This document shows positions 35,266-45,049 of a stretch of 64,000 nucleotides of DNA, in pieces. This stretch comes from Lentisphaeria bacterium. GTDB taxonomy: Bacteria; Verrucomicrobiota; Lentisphaeria; Victivallales; Victivallaceae. The notes below the pieces were generated by a model, which was not told the DNA's origin, made no database searches, and saw only the letters and a program-made list of their open reading frames with translations. Both the position numbers and the translations under genes were made by a program. Within the stretch, counting starts at the first letter, position 1. Each line of letters begins with the position of its first letter. The stretch is from the NCBI GenBank assembly GCA_017450705.1, contig JAFSTC010000054.1, forward strand, positions 1 to 64,000, given 5' to 3'.

Positions 35266-35344
35266 GACCTCTTCCTCCGGGTATGGATTTTGCGCTATGA
35301 AATTAAAATAGCATGATTTTATAAAAAAACAACTTTTTTTCGCA

Positions 35345-35372
35345 TTGTGATATTTTGGAGCCGGGCTATATT
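35345..35372 (+). promoter_or_regulatory. Promoter TTGTGA-N16-TATATT for the FAD oxidoreductase gene
   Basis: TTGTGA (35345-35350) and TATATT (35367-35372), spaced 16 bp. The first 17 bp (from 35341) match the region at 36581 at 15 positions (CGCWTTGTGAWATTTTG). Confidence 0.5.
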
Positions 35373-35405
35373 AACCTCCGGAACGCAATGAAAGGGGGAT
35401 CCTCC

Positions 35406-36590
35406 ATGCGGTACGATGTGATCGTCGCGGGCGCGGGCTGCGCCGGATTTGCCGCTGCCGTCGGTGCGGCGCGGACGGGGAAAAAGGTGCTTCTGCTGGA
35501 CGGGAACGCTTCTCCCGGGGGCGTGACGGTTTTTTCCGGGTGTCCCGTGTTCACGCCCTATCAGACCTTCGAAGACCAGCCGCCCCGGGGCGTTTTCAAA
35601 GAGTTTCTCGACCGCCTCGGCGACCGCTGGGGATACTTCGGGGGGGCTCCGGCCTGCAAGACGTCGGAGTTCGACGCGGCGCTCACCATGACGCGGATGC
35701 TCAAAGACGCCCGTGTCGATCTCCTCTTTTACGCGACCGTCATCGATGCGGCTTGCACCCGTGACAGGATCGAAAGCGTCACCGTTTTCTGCTGCGGGCG
35801 CAAGATGACCTTCGAGGCCGATCATTTCGTCGACGCCACCGGCGACGCCGTTTTGACGGAGATGGCCGGGGGCCGGACGGTGACGGCGGAGGAGTCCGAA
35901 TCCATGACCAAGACCGTCCTCTTCCGGGTGACCGGGGTGGAGAACTTCGACAAGCCGAGGATCCGGGAGCTCTTTTCCTCGCTGGATTTTCCCTATCCGT
36001 GGCAGAACAATTTCATGGGGACCCGGGTGGGGTGCGACGGAAAAGACATCCTCATCAACCTCTCCGCCGTCCGGGGGGACGCGCTGGATCCCTTCGACCG
36101 GACGCGCATGGATACGGAACTTCGGGAACAGGTGGATGTGATCCACCGCTGGCTCAGGGAGAAGGTTCCCGGATTCGAAAACTGCCGCATCAGCGCCGTC
36201 GCGCCGGTGATCGGCGTCCGCTGTTCCCGCACCATCGTCGGGCGGACCGTGATCACCTGCCGCGACATCGACGAGAACACCCCCGTTCCCGACGGGGTCG
36301 CCAACGGCAGGCGTTCTTACGGAGATCATTTCGTGGACCGCTTCCGGAGTCCCTGGGGCAAGGAGCATCAGGGAACACGGCCCGTTCCCTACGGCGCGCT
36401 CATCCCGGAAAGGATCGCCAACCTGACAGCCGCCGGGCGGTGCATCAGCGTCGAGCCCCGGGTCATCACGACCGTCCGCTACGCCCCCTGCTGCATGGCC
36501 ACGGGCCAGGCGGCGGGCGTCGCCGCCGCGCTGGGGATCCCGTCCTACGACGTGCTCAAAACCGAACTGGTGCGCCAGGGCGCTTTGTGA
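35406..36590 (+). CDS. FAD-dependent oxidoreductase
   Basis: 394 aa from ATG 35406, preceded by AAAGGGGGA; an in-frame ATG at 35355 lies in the promoter and is rejected. The N-terminus is a classical FAD-binding Rossmann fold (YDVIVAGAGCAGFAAAVGAARTGKKVLLLDGNASPGG). Later blocks ADHFVDATGDAVLTEMAGG and the C-terminal LTAAGRCISVEPRVITTVRYAPCCMATGQAAGVAAAL match the FAD_oxidored family (PF12831 type), which often occurs next to polysaccharide lyases and hydrolases. It has no signal peptide and so is cytoplasmic. The substrate may be a sugar acid or amine; this is not determinable. It is divergent from the PocR/AraC regulator and followed by a pilin-like gene. Confidence 0.9.
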   Translation: MRYDVIVAGAGCAGFAAAVGAARTGKKVLLLDGNASPGGVTVFSGCPVFTPYQTFEDQPPRGVFKEFLDRLGDRWGYFGGAPACKTSEFDAALTMTRMLKDARVDLLFYATVIDAACTRDRIESVTVFCCGRKMTFEADHFVDATGDAVLTEMAGGRTVTAEESESMTKTVLFRVTGVENFDKPRIRELFSSLDFPYPWQNNFMGTRVGCDGKDILINLSAVRGDALDPFDRTRMDTELREQVDVIHRWLREKVPGFENCRISAVAPVIGVRCSRTIVGRTVITCRDIDENTPVPDGVANGRRSYGDHFVDRFRSPWGKEHQGTRPVPYGALIPERIANLTAAGRCISVEPRVITTVRYAPCCMATGQAAGVAAALGIPSYDVLKTELVRQGAL

Positions 36591-36612
36591 AATTTTGCGG
36601 GATGCATATAAT
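36585..36612 (+). promoter_or_regulatory. Promoter TTGTGA-N16-TATAAT for the second pilin-like/PL26 unit
   Basis: TTGTGA (36585-36590) ends with the stop codon of the FAD gene. TATAAT is at 36607-36612, after a 16-bp spacer. It allows the pilin-like gene at 36639 to be transcribed separately. Confidence 0.6.
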
Positions 36613-36638
36613 CGACCATATAAAACGAGGAGGTAAAG

Positions 36639-37424
36639 ATGACAACTTTGATGAAAACCGGGAAGCGTTTCACGCTGATCGAGCTGCTGGTCGTGATCGC
36701 GATCATCGCCATTTTGGCCGCGATGCTCATGCCGGCCCTGCAGCAGGCTCGGGAGCGGGGCCGCGCCGCCCGCTGCGTATCGAACATGAAGCAGCAGGGA
36801 ACGGCGTTCCAGCTTTATGCGCAGGCCTTCGATGACAGCGTGATCCGTTACATGAACAACTGGGTCCGCTATAATTCCACGTGGTACAGCGCCCTCTGGG
36901 CGGCGTACATGGCTCAGGAGAATCTCACGAAAAAAGAGGTCTTCCTCTGCGATTCCCTGCCGTCCACCGGGCACTCGGTCTTCAGGCAGAATGACGGTTT
37001 CGCAAGTCGGCCGAACACGAACTTCCGCTTCATCGGATACGGTTTTTCCTATTACTGCGCCGGGTCCGGGACCGTCCGCCGGGGCAAGAGCAATGGCAAC
37101 GTGACGGCCTACACGAACATGAAATACGCCGATATCCCCCAGGCCTCGAAGATGATCTTCGTCACCGACAGCTACGCCTATTACGAGGGAAAATACAAGT
37201 GCGGTCACTACCGCATCACCTACATGGAATCCGATGTGACCGGTGCCGACCGGCCCTCCATCGGGAACCCCGATCCGCGGCACGGCGGCCGGGTCAACGT
37301 CCTGTACGGCGACGGTCATGTCGGGGGCGTGAATGTCGGCCAGGGCGGGAATTTTTACAAAGTCGTCGATCCGGGGAACAGGAAGACGCTGAACGTCGTC
37401 TGGAACGGATACAGGGAGTTGTGA
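36639..37424 (+). CDS. Pilin-like protein with type IV prepilin N-terminus and H-x9-DG motif
   Basis: 261 aa. The start is ATG 36639, with GAGGAGG 5-11 nt upstream. The leader [10 protein letters not shown] precedes [20 protein letters not shown], with Arg before the Phe. A variable middle contains Tyr/Trp-rich segments ([20 protein letters not shown]). H-x9-DG appears as [12 protein letters not shown]. It lies 21 bp before the second PL26-like gene and presumably is exported with it. As in the other modules there is exactly one such gene per enzyme group. Confidence 0.92.
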   Translation: MTTLMKTGKRFTLIELLVVIAIIAILAAMLMPALQQARERGRAARCVSNMKQQGTAFQLYAQAFDDSVIRYMNNWVRYNSTWYSALWAAYMAQENLTKKEVFLCDSLPSTGHSVFRQNDGFASRPNTNFRFIGYGFSYYCAGSGTVRRGKSNGNVTAYTNMKYADIPQASKMIFVTDSYAYYEGKYKCGHYRITYMESDVTGADRPSIGNPDPRHGGRVNVLYGDGHVGGVNVGQGGNFYKVVDPGNRKTLNVVWNGYREL

Positions 37425-37445
37425 GAAACGTACGTTGAGGGGAAA

Positions 37446-40400
37446 ATGAGAACGTTTCATCTGTTTTCCATTCTGCTGGCGGCGGGGGCGCTGACCGCGT
37501 CCGCCGAAGCAAAAGGCAAGTATCTGCTTGACAATGAACAGATCCGGCTTCTGCCCCTGAGCAATTCGGGGATCACAGGAAACCATGTCCGGCGTCTGGC
37601 GAACTACAAGGTCCAAGATCCCCGGCCTGTCCCCGTTGCGGATCATCTTCTGAAGGACGTCAAAAAGCCGGGAAGCTTGGACTATGTCTCCGTGCCGGTG
37701 GAGCTGCTGGAGGAGTTCGGCGTCGCCCGCGAGGCGGCGGTCCGTTTCGGTTTCCCGCTGCCCGAGGGCGCGGTTTTCGATCTGAACTCTCTGCAGGTCA
37801 AAGATCCTGCGGGGAAGGTCCGTCCGGCCCAGTTCTCCGTCGGGGAAAAGTGGGGCGACGGCTCGCTCAAATGGGTCCACATCAGCTTCTTTGCGCCGCT
37901 TTCGGCCCGGGAAAAGGCCCTCTGGCGCGTGGAGGCGGGCAATAAAATAAAACGCACCGACCGGAAAGGGATCCGTTTCACCGAGACCGAGGACGCGATC
38001 ACGGTCATGGCCGGGCGGATCAGCGCCGTCGTGGACAAGAAAAAATTCAACATCCTCAAGGACATCAAGCTGGACGGCAAGTTCGCGGGCGTCTTTCCCC
38101 TGAGCGGTGTGGAGGTCCAGGGGCGCGGCGGCGAGAAAAGCTCCTGGTACGGCGGGCGGCGCGTTCCCGACAGCGTGAAGATCATCGAGCAGGGGCCCGA
38201 GCGGCTGACCATCCGGGTCGCGGGACGCTACGGGACGGCCAAAGAGGCCTTCATGGGGTACGTGGCCAGGATCGGGTTCCGCTACGACGACACGGCGTTC
38301 ACCCTCGACTACACCCACGTCAACAGCGAGATCGAGCGGGAATTCACCGACATGACGCTGCTGAGGATCCTTTTCTTCCCCAGCCGCCAGCCGACGGACA
38401 TCGCGGTCGGCAAGCACCGCACGAACGTCCTTCAGAAGACCGAACGCACCTACCTCGCCGACGGAAAACTCCACGACGGCGCTCTGCCGGGCACGGCGGA
38501 GTTCCGCTTCGGCAATGAACCGGGCCCCTCGGTCGCCGTGGCCGATTTTGCCCGCCGCTATCCCAAGGGTTTCCGGGTCCACAAGCCGGGGAACAACCGC
38601 TGGCTGGAGATCGGCCTGCTCCCGGAACAGCCGGACAAAGAATTCAATTCCGATCTGCCGGGGTATCTGCGCTTTCCCTTCTGCGAAGGCAAATACCGGA
38701 TGAAGTGGGGCATGAGCTTCACCGAGCGGATGCGCTTCGAACTGGCTCCGGGCCGCGCCCAGATCAACGAGGCGGAGATGTCGAACCCCGTCGTCGCGGT
38801 CCTGCCCGCCTCGTGGTACGGGAAGACCGGGGTCTATCCCGGCGTCCGGGCCGCGAGCGCAGCGGTGGACGCGGGGATCCTCGAGAGTTTCAAAGGCCGC
38901 CTTTTCGACCGGGAGCGAAACCGGGAATTCGGTTTTCTGAACTACGGCGACAGCCACGGCGAGAACGTCTGGAACTGGACCAACAACGAATACGACATGG
39001 CCAACGGCTGCTTCATGACCTTTATCCGCACCGGGGACCGGGAGCTCTACCGCTACGCCCTTGCGGCGGCGCGGCATCAGGCGGATGTGGATATCGTCCA
39101 CGCCTACGCCGATCCCTACTACGTGGGCGGCAACGTCATCCACGGACCGGGCCACAGCGGCCGGATGCTGGGGCGGGTCTTCAGCTGGAGTTATCCCTTC
39201 AATTACTACGTGTCGGCGGCCAACGGCCACACCTGGGTCAAAGGCATGCTGGACGCCTGGGAGATGGCCGGAGATCCCACGGTGATGGACGCGGCGTACC
39301 TGCTGGGCGACCACATCGCGCTGGCCATGGCGCCCAACTTCGTCTGGGGACCTCTCGGACCCATGCCCCGGGAGTGCGGCTGGGCCCTGCGCGCCGCCGT
39401 CCAGCTGGCCGCCGCCACGCAGGATCCGGTCTACCGCAAGGCGGCCGATCTGTTGGCCCTGAAGGCGCAGACCACCTGCAATCCGCCCTCGGGCGGCATC
39501 TGGCCGCAGATCATGTCCCGGCTGGCCGAGACCCGGGGCAACTACACGCTGGGGAACACGGTCTTCATCGTTTCCGTCGCCCTGCAGGCCCAGTGCGATT
39601 ACTACCGGCTGAACCGGGACGAGAAGACGCTCCGCTGCATCCGGGACATCGCCAGATGGATCAGCTGCGCCTTCGATCCCGAGGACGGCTGCGGTTTCGC
39701 CTACGATTTGGACCGGAAGGGCAGAAAACTCAATTACTCCATCGTGACTTTGAACAACATCATCGCGCCTCCGCTGGCTCAGGCGGCGGAACTGCTCAAG
39801 GATCCGAAATTGGCGGAGATCGCCAACCGGGCGATGGCGGCGGTGCTGGTGCGCCGTCCCGGCATCGACGGCAAGTTTTTCTCGGAGTATCAGACTTTCC
39901 TCGCGGAATATCTGGAGACGACGGATCCCAAAGTCCCGCTGACGAAGGAGCGTCTGCTTGACAGAATCTTCGCCGTCCCCGGATACGGCTGGCACGTCAG
40001 GACCAATTTCCCGTGTCGTTTCATCTTCCGTCTGACCTCTCCCGAGGCGAAGGTCGTCATGCAGCGCTGGGCCTCTGGCGCCCTCGTCAAAAAGGAGATA
40101 GGCGTCCTGCCGACGGATCTCGTGCTGAAACAGGGCGAGAGGACCGTCGAGAAGAAAACTTTCGATCCCCGGGTCGAGGCGCAAAGGCACAGCTTCACGC
40201 TCAAGGGCAAGCCGGGCGACGAATTTGTGCTCGAAGTCCGCGACATCGGCTGCGGCGACTGGAGCATCGGTTCCCTCTCGGGCGCCGTCGCGGGAGGGGA
40301 GGGGGACGCCCGCGGAAGAGTCAGCCTTGTCCGCAACGGCATGCGCAAGTTCTACGTGGAAGTCCCCGCGCAGGGCGAACTCAAATTCCGGTACTACGGG

Positions 40401-40643
40401 ACCCATATCGGTCCCTGGGCGATCACGGTGTACGATGAGGAGGGCAAGATCCTCTTCGACAGGAGCGGGACGACCGTCCGTTTCTCCCTGAAAAAGGAGG
40501 CTTCTTCCTACGCCGACGTGACGATAAAGGGGAACGGGAAGAAACGGCTCTGCTCCATGATCACCTGGGCCGAGAGCGGCGCCATCCTGATCTTCTTCAC
40601 ACCGGCGAGGTTTTCGACGCATCCGGATTTTTTCAAAAAATGA
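37446..40643 (+). CDS. Secreted exo-rhamnogalacturonan lyase-like protein (PL26 type), copy 2
   Basis: 1065 aa. The signal peptide is MRTFHLFSILLAAGALTASAEA. The family N-terminal block is VPVELLEEFGVAREAAVRFGFPLPEGAVFDLNSLQVKDPAGKVRPAQFSVGEKWGDGSLKWVHI. The helical toroid contains NWTNNEYDMANG, ARHQADVDIVHAYADPYYVGGN and NGHTWVKGMLDAWEMAGDPTVMDAAYLLGDHIALAM. A C-terminal beta domain follows (IGCGDWSIGSLS, LKFRYYGTHIGPWAITVYDEEGK). It is preceded by GAGGGG and lies in the unit pilin-like - PL26 - DUF4434 - PL26. The activity is inferred from family resemblance. Confidence 0.8.
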   Translation: MRTFHLFSILLAAGALTASAEAKGKYLLDNEQIRLLPLSNSGITGNHVRRLANYKVQDPRPVPVADHLLKDVKKPGSLDYVSVPVELLEEFGVAREAAVRFGFPLPEGAVFDLNSLQVKDPAGKVRPAQFSVGEKWGDGSLKWVHISFFAPLSAREKALWRVEAGNKIKRTDRKGIRFTETEDAITVMAGRISAVVDKKKFNILKDIKLDGKFAGVFPLSGVEVQGRGGEKSSWYGGRRVPDSVKIIEQGPERLTIRVAGRYGTAKEAFMGYVARIGFRYDDTAFTLDYTHVNSEIEREFTDMTLLRILFFPSRQPTDIAVGKHRTNVLQKTERTYLADGKLHDGALPGTAEFRFGNEPGPSVAVADFARRYPKGFRVHKPGNNRWLEIGLLPEQPDKEFNSDLPGYLRFPFCEGKYRMKWGMSFTERMRFELAPGRAQINEAEMSNPVVAVLPASWYGKTGVYPGVRAASAAVDAGILESFKGRLFDRERNREFGFLNYGDSHGENVWNWTNNEYDMANGCFMTFIRTGDRELYRYALAAARHQADVDIVHAYADPYYVGGNVIHGPGHSGRMLGRVFSWSYPFNYYVSAANGHTWVKGMLDAWEMAGDPTVMDAAYLLGDHIALAMAPNFVWGPLGPMPRECGWALRAAVQLAAATQDPVYRKAADLLALKAQTTCNPPSGGIWPQIMSRLAETRGNYTLGNTVFIVSVALQAQCDYYRLNRDEKTLRCIRDIARWISCAFDPEDGCGFAYDLDRKGRKLNYSIVTLNNIIAPPLAQAAELLKDPKLAEIANRAMAAVLVRRPGIDGKFFSEYQTFLAEYLETTDPKVPLTKERLLDRIFAVPGYGWHVRTNFPCRFIFRLTSPEAKVVMQRWASGALVKKEIGVLPTDLVLKQGERTVEKKTFDPRVEAQRHSFTLKGKPGDEFVLEVRDIGCGDWSIGSLSGAVAGGEGDARGRVSLVRNGMRKFYVEVPAQGELKFRYYGTHIGPWAITVYDEEGKILFDRSGTTVRFSLKKEASSYADVTIKGNGKKRLCSMITWAESGAILIFFTPARFSTHPDFFKK

Positions 40644-40655
40644 TTTTCACGTTAG

Positions 40656-40689
40656 CTCCGTCCCGGTGCAAGTATATCAGGGGACGGAG
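40656..40689 (+). other. Intergenic hairpin between PL26 copy 2 and the DUF4434-type gene
   Basis: CTCCGTCCC (40656-40664) pairs perfectly with GGGACGGAG (40681-40689) around a 16-nt loop. No T tract follows, so it is not a typical terminator. It may be an mRNA-stability or attenuation element inside the operon. Confidence 0.5.
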
Positions 40690-40713
40690 GATCCCCGGAA
40701 CAGGAAGTGTTTC

Positions 40714-41790
40714 ATGAGTGTCATCAGGAATTTCGAAGGGTTCGATTTTCTCCAGCCGCCTCCCGAGAGCGAGCAGGAAGACATGCGGATGGTCCGCGCC
40801 AGTTACGCCGAAAACGGGCAGTATCTGGCCCGCACGCCCGATGCGCCCGCCGCCATGCCGATCTCGGCAAGTTTCATCTGCGCCCACGCCCCCGATTACG
40901 TGGGGCGCCCCACCATCGGCTGGGACAGCGAAAAGTGGGTCGACCTCTTCGAGGAAATGAAATGCGACGGGCTGGACACCGTGATCTTTCAGGCCGCCCT
41001 CTGGAATGAACTGCGCGAGTGCTATTACGCGTCCAAAATTTACCGGGATGGTTTCCGGCAGTGGGAAGTCGTTGCTCCCATGCTGGAGGCGGCGAAACAG
41101 TGCGGCATGACCGTTTTCCTCGGCGGCTACGGGTCCCTTTCGGGGTTCGAGGCGGGGAAGATGAGCGAGTGGGAGATCGCCCTCGACATCGACCGGCAGA
41201 TCGCCTGCATGCTGGAGCTTCTGGAGCGCGATGCGGATTTTGCCGGGATCTACTATGTCTCCGAGAGTATGTTCCTGGGCCGGGATCCCGAGTTCGAGAA
41301 ACGCCTGAACCGCATCTACAGGAACTATCTTGGCCGTTTGGCCGAGGCCGCTCCGGACAAAAAATTCCTCATCTCCCCCGCCACCATGTATGTTCCCGGC
41401 CCTGCGCAGGACTTCATCGATTTCTGGAAGGCGATGCTGGAGGGACTGCCCCAGATGATCCTTTCTCCGCAGGACTCCGTGGGCACCGGCTGCAGCAGTC
41501 TGCCTCACGCGGCGGAGTTCTGGCGGCGGTGGAAGGTCGTGGCCGATCATTTCGGCTATCCCCTCTGGGCGAACATCGAACTTTTCGAGCGCACCAAGTT
41601 TTCCGGGCCGGATCTTTTCAAGGCCGCTTCCCCGGCCCGTGTCCGGGCGCAGATCAACTGCGCCGCGCCCTATGTGGAGCGCTGCACCTGCTGGGAATAC
41701 GCGTTCTTCACCTCGCAGGCCGAGGACGCGGAAGATCTGAAGCGGGAGATCTTCGGAAGAACTCCCGCCGAGGGAAAAATTTCAGGATAA
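40714..41790 (+). CDS. DUF4434-like TIM-barrel protein
   Basis: 358 aa from ATG 40714, with CAGGAAG about 9 nt upstream. No signal peptide. The sequence (ISASFICAHAPDYVGRPTIGWDSEKWVDLFEEMKCDGLDTVIFQAALWNE, FLGGYGSLSG, FAGIYYVSESMFLG, FLISPATMYVPG) fits DUF4434-type barrels, putative glycosidases of unknown specificity. Conserved acidic residues at strand ends (YYVSE, ANIELFER) could be catalytic. It lies between two PL26-like genes and probably acts on products of the same polymer inside the cell. Confidence 0.65.
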   Translation: MSVIRNFEGFDFLQPPPESEQEDMRMVRASYAENGQYLARTPDAPAAMPISASFICAHAPDYVGRPTIGWDSEKWVDLFEEMKCDGLDTVIFQAALWNELRECYYASKIYRDGFRQWEVVAPMLEAAKQCGMTVFLGGYGSLSGFEAGKMSEWEIALDIDRQIACMLELLERDADFAGIYYVSESMFLGRDPEFEKRLNRIYRNYLGRLAEAAPDKKFLISPATMYVPGPAQDFIDFWKAMLEGLPQMILSPQDSVGTGCSSLPHAAEFWRRWKVVADHFGYPLWANIELFERTKFSGPDLFKAASPARVRAQINCAAPYVERCTCWEYAFFTSQAEDAEDLKREIFGRTPAEGKISG

Positions 41791-41830
41791 GAGCCTTCAC
41801 AATAAAAAACTTTTTGTCGAGGAGTGGAAA

Positions 41831-44800
41831 ATGATGATCGCAAGAGCAAAAAAATTTCTTGTTCCGCTGCTTGCCGCCGCCGTGCTCCCCGCGCTGTTCG
41901 CGGAGATGACCGAGGAGGAGAAGCAGAAATTCTGGTACAACGGTCCCCATCTCAAGCTCTACCACCGCCGCAACCGGGGCAATTCCGCCGTTCAGGTCAT
42001 GAAGCGGGCGGACAAGAAGGTGCAAAACCCCCGTCCCGCGGCCATCGCCCGCTTCGTCAACGGGGGAAAAGTCGACAAGCCCTGTGCCGTTGAGCTTGAG
42101 CGCGTTCCCGTGATGCTCAAGGAGGAGGCGGGCGTCGACCGGCAGGCGTGGGTCCGTTTCGGTCTGCCCCTGCCGCAGGGGGCGGTCTATCAGACGCGGC
42201 ACATCCGCGTGGTGGACGAGTCCGGTAAAGAGATCCCCTCTCAAACTTCCGTCACCGGGTTCTGGAAGGACGACTCCATCAAATGGGCTCTCGTCCAGTT
42301 TTCCCTCCCTCTTAAGGCGGGCGAGGAAAAGCGCTGCTTCGCCGAGTTCGGGAGCAAGGTCGCTGCGGCAAAGGTCAAGGGCATCACCCTCCGGGAAAAG
42401 CCCGACACCCTCGTCGTCGAGACGGGCAAGATGTCGGCGTTCATCGACAAAAAGAAATTCAACCTCATCCGCTCCATCGTGAAGAACAAGGTCCGCGTCG
42501 GCGGATTTTCACCCGAGGGCGTGGTGCTGACGGACGCCCTTTCGGGCAAGGATTTTTCCATGTCCGGCCGCAGGCCCGCCAGCTTCGAGATCAGCGAATC
42601 CGGGCCCCTGCGCCTGACGGTGCGCGTCGCGGGCAAGTATTGGAAAGGCGGCAAGAGCTACATGGACTACGTGGCCCGGCTCACGTTCTTTGCCGGGAGC
42701 GATGCCTGCGAGATCGAACTCACCCACATCGACGCTGAAGTGGCCCGGGAGTTTTCCGATCTGAACCGTCTGGACGTTGAGTACCGCCCGGTCAAGGCCG
42801 AAGGGAAACTGGCCGTCTCCGTCGTGAAGGGGGCCCCCGTCACGGCCGGGCGCGTCTTTCAGGAGACGGATGAATTTTACTCCGTGGACGGCGGTCCCCG
42901 GATCGCCGGGCAGATCAGGGGCGGCGCGTCTTTCGGGAAGGACCTCTCCTTCGGCGTGGCCCAGGCGTGGCAGCGCTGGCCCAAGGCCTTTTCCGAAAAG
43001 GACGGCAAAGTCGTCATCGAACTTCTGCCCCGCCAGCCCCATGAGAACTTCAACCGGGATCTGCCCTATCATCTGGTCTATCCCTTCTGCGACGGCGCTT
43101 ACCGCATGAAGTGGGGCATGTGTTTCACCGAGCGCATGCGTTTCGATTTCTCGGGCAGCGGCACCGTTGAGGCGGCGCTGAATTGGCCCGTCGTCGCCGT
43201 TCTGCCCGCGTCGTGGTACGACAAAACCTGCGTCTTCCCCGGCCTTGACACCCCCGGCTTCGACAAGATCGACAAAAAGATCGTTTCCAGCTTCGAGGCC
43301 CGCTTGAAACAGATGCACGAACAGCGGGAATACGGTTTCTTCAACTGGGGCGACAGCTTCGGCGAGAAGGGCGAAAACTGGACCAACAACGAATACGACA
43401 TGGCCTACGGCCTTTTCATGACCTTCCTGCGCACCGGCGACCGGAGGATCTTCCGGCACGCGCTGGAAGCGGCGCGGCATCAGGCGGACGTGGATACCTG
43501 TCACGCCTATCCCGATCCCTATTACGTGGGCGCCGACCTCGGTCATCGCGCGGGACATACCGGCAAATACAAGATGTGGAGCAGTTTTTACAACTACTAC
43601 CAGACGGCGGCCAACGGCCACACCTGGTCGGCGGGCATGACGGACGCGTGGCATCTTGCCGGAGAGGCGAGTGTCATGGACGCCGTGCACCTGCTGGGCG
43701 ATCACATCGCGCTGGCCATGGCGCCAAATTACCAGCCCAGCATCCACCCTCCCACGCCCCGGGAGTGTTCATGGGCCTTGCGCGCGGTCCTCAAGATCTA
43801 CGACTCGACGCTGGATCCGGTCTATCTCGAAGCGGCGAAGACGCTCGCGTACAAGGCCATCGGCCATTGCAAAAAGTTCAAGGGCAGCGTCTGGGCCTTC
43901 AGGAATCCCCGGCTGGTGAGCCAGCACAGCGACAACTCTCTGAGCAACGTGCTTTTCGTCACCGCCATCGGTCTCAAAGGGCTGTGCGAGTACTACCAGG
44001 CGACCCGCGACGAAGAAGTTAAACCTTTCATCGGGAACATGGCCCGCCGGATCCTCTGCGGCTTCGATCCCGCGGCCGCCTGCGGTTTCGCCTACGACGT
44101 GCGGGACGACGGGACGAAACTCAACTACAGCGTCGTGACGCTGAATCCCTCCATCGCGCCGCCGCTGGCGGAGGCGGCGGTGATCCTCGACGATCCCGTG
44201 CTGTACGACGCGGCGTCCCGGGCCATGGCCGTCTGTTTTCTGAGAAGTCCCGGGATCGCCGGCAAGTATCTGGCGGAGTATCAGAGTTTCCTCGCGGATT
44301 TTCTCGCGGCCTACGGGAAGTTCCCAGAGAAGTACCGTCTCGATTTCACCGATGAAGGGCTGCTTTCGAAAATTTTCGCGGGAACGCCTCAGAAGTGGTC
44401 GTGGCGGGGTCCCAATCCCATGTCCTACCGGGTAAAACTTTTGAAAGACGGCAAAGTACACCTCGTCTTCCAGCGCTGGATCAACTCCTACAGGAACAAG
44501 AAAAAGATGGAGGGCGCGGCCATCACCATTTCCGACGGAGCGGGGAAGGTTTTGGAAACGCGTCCCTTCGACACCAGCAGCGGCCGCCTGATGGAAAAAA
44601 TCGAACTGTCGGGCCGGAAAGGGGATGTTTTCGACGTCACCATCCGCGACACGGCCAACGGCGACTGGAGTCTTCTGCCCGACGAGGTCTTCGTCCATGC
44701 CGCCGTGACGGAAAAGGGCTCCGTCAAAATCACCCGCTGCGGGCTGGTCAGGTTTTATTTCGAAATCCCGGCGGGGAAGGATGTCTCGATCTCCTTCTAC

Positions 44801-45046
44801 GGAGCCCATGCCGGAGGGTTCGGGTACTGGCTCTTCGACGACACGGGCCGTCTCGTGAAAAAGGCGACCTCCTGGCAGGCCCGGCACGCCATTTCGACGA
44901 AACCGGATGCCGTGCTCGAGCTCAAGATCCCCGGCAGTGAGAAGAAGCGGCTCGTCTCCATCGTGCTGTGGGCGGAGAACGACGCCCTCTTCAAGATCGA
45001 TGCGCCTTACGTCAGCGCGGACAGCGCGTTCTTCGGCGTAAAATAG
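41831..45046 (+). CDS. Secreted exo-rhamnogalacturonan lyase-like protein (PL26 type), copy 3
   Basis: 1071 aa. A signal peptide is present (basic start, then FLVPLLAAAVLPALFA). The mature start MTEEEKQKFWYNGPHLKLYHRRNRG is shared with copy 4. The family block is VPVMLKEEAGVDRQAWVRFGLPLPQGAVYQT ... FWKDDSIKWALVQFS. The toroid contains NWTNNEYDMAYG, ARHQADVDTCHAYPDPYYVGAD and NGHTWSAGMTDAWHLAGEASVMDAVHLLGDHIALAM. It is the last gene of its operon and ends 3 bp before the convergent AraC-type gene. It is very similar to copy 4, with one stretch of about 60 residues almost identical, pointing to a recent duplication or gene conversion. Confidence 0.8.
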   Translation: MMIARAKKFLVPLLAAAVLPALFAEMTEEEKQKFWYNGPHLKLYHRRNRGNSAVQVMKRADKKVQNPRPAAIARFVNGGKVDKPCAVELERVPVMLKEEAGVDRQAWVRFGLPLPQGAVYQTRHIRVVDESGKEIPSQTSVTGFWKDDSIKWALVQFSLPLKAGEEKRCFAEFGSKVAAAKVKGITLREKPDTLVVETGKMSAFIDKKKFNLIRSIVKNKVRVGGFSPEGVVLTDALSGKDFSMSGRRPASFEISESGPLRLTVRVAGKYWKGGKSYMDYVARLTFFAGSDACEIELTHIDAEVAREFSDLNRLDVEYRPVKAEGKLAVSVVKGAPVTAGRVFQETDEFYSVDGGPRIAGQIRGGASFGKDLSFGVAQAWQRWPKAFSEKDGKVVIELLPRQPHENFNRDLPYHLVYPFCDGAYRMKWGMCFTERMRFDFSGSGTVEAALNWPVVAVLPASWYDKTCVFPGLDTPGFDKIDKKIVSSFEARLKQMHEQREYGFFNWGDSFGEKGENWTNNEYDMAYGLFMTFLRTGDRRIFRHALEAARHQADVDTCHAYPDPYYVGADLGHRAGHTGKYKMWSSFYNYYQTAANGHTWSAGMTDAWHLAGEASVMDAVHLLGDHIALAMAPNYQPSIHPPTPRECSWALRAVLKIYDSTLDPVYLEAAKTLAYKAIGHCKKFKGSVWAFRNPRLVSQHSDNSLSNVLFVTAIGLKGLCEYYQATRDEEVKPFIGNMARRILCGFDPAAACGFAYDVRDDGTKLNYSVVTLNPSIAPPLAEAAVILDDPVLYDAASRAMAVCFLRSPGIAGKYLAEYQSFLADFLAAYGKFPEKYRLDFTDEGLLSKIFAGTPQKWSWRGPNPMSYRVKLLKDGKVHLVFQRWINSYRNKKKMEGAAITISDGAGKVLETRPFDTSSGRLMEKIELSGRKGDVFDVTIRDTANGDWSLLPDEVFVHAAVTEKGSVKITRCGLVRFYFEIPAGKDVSISFYGAHAGGFGYWLFDDTGRLVKKATSWQARHAISTKPDAVLELKIPGSEKKRLVSIVLWAENDALFKIDAPYVSADSAFFGVK

Positions 45047-45049
45047 GGG

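Noticed and set aside
5952-40622. Very long open frames antisense to the enzyme genes (for example 15583-20994 minus, 35319-40622 minus, 30950-35062 minus, 5952-9410 plus)
   Set aside because: They mirror the codon pattern of high-GC genes, cross several well-identified genes on the other strand, contain no recognisable domain and lack good start sites. They are by-products of base composition.
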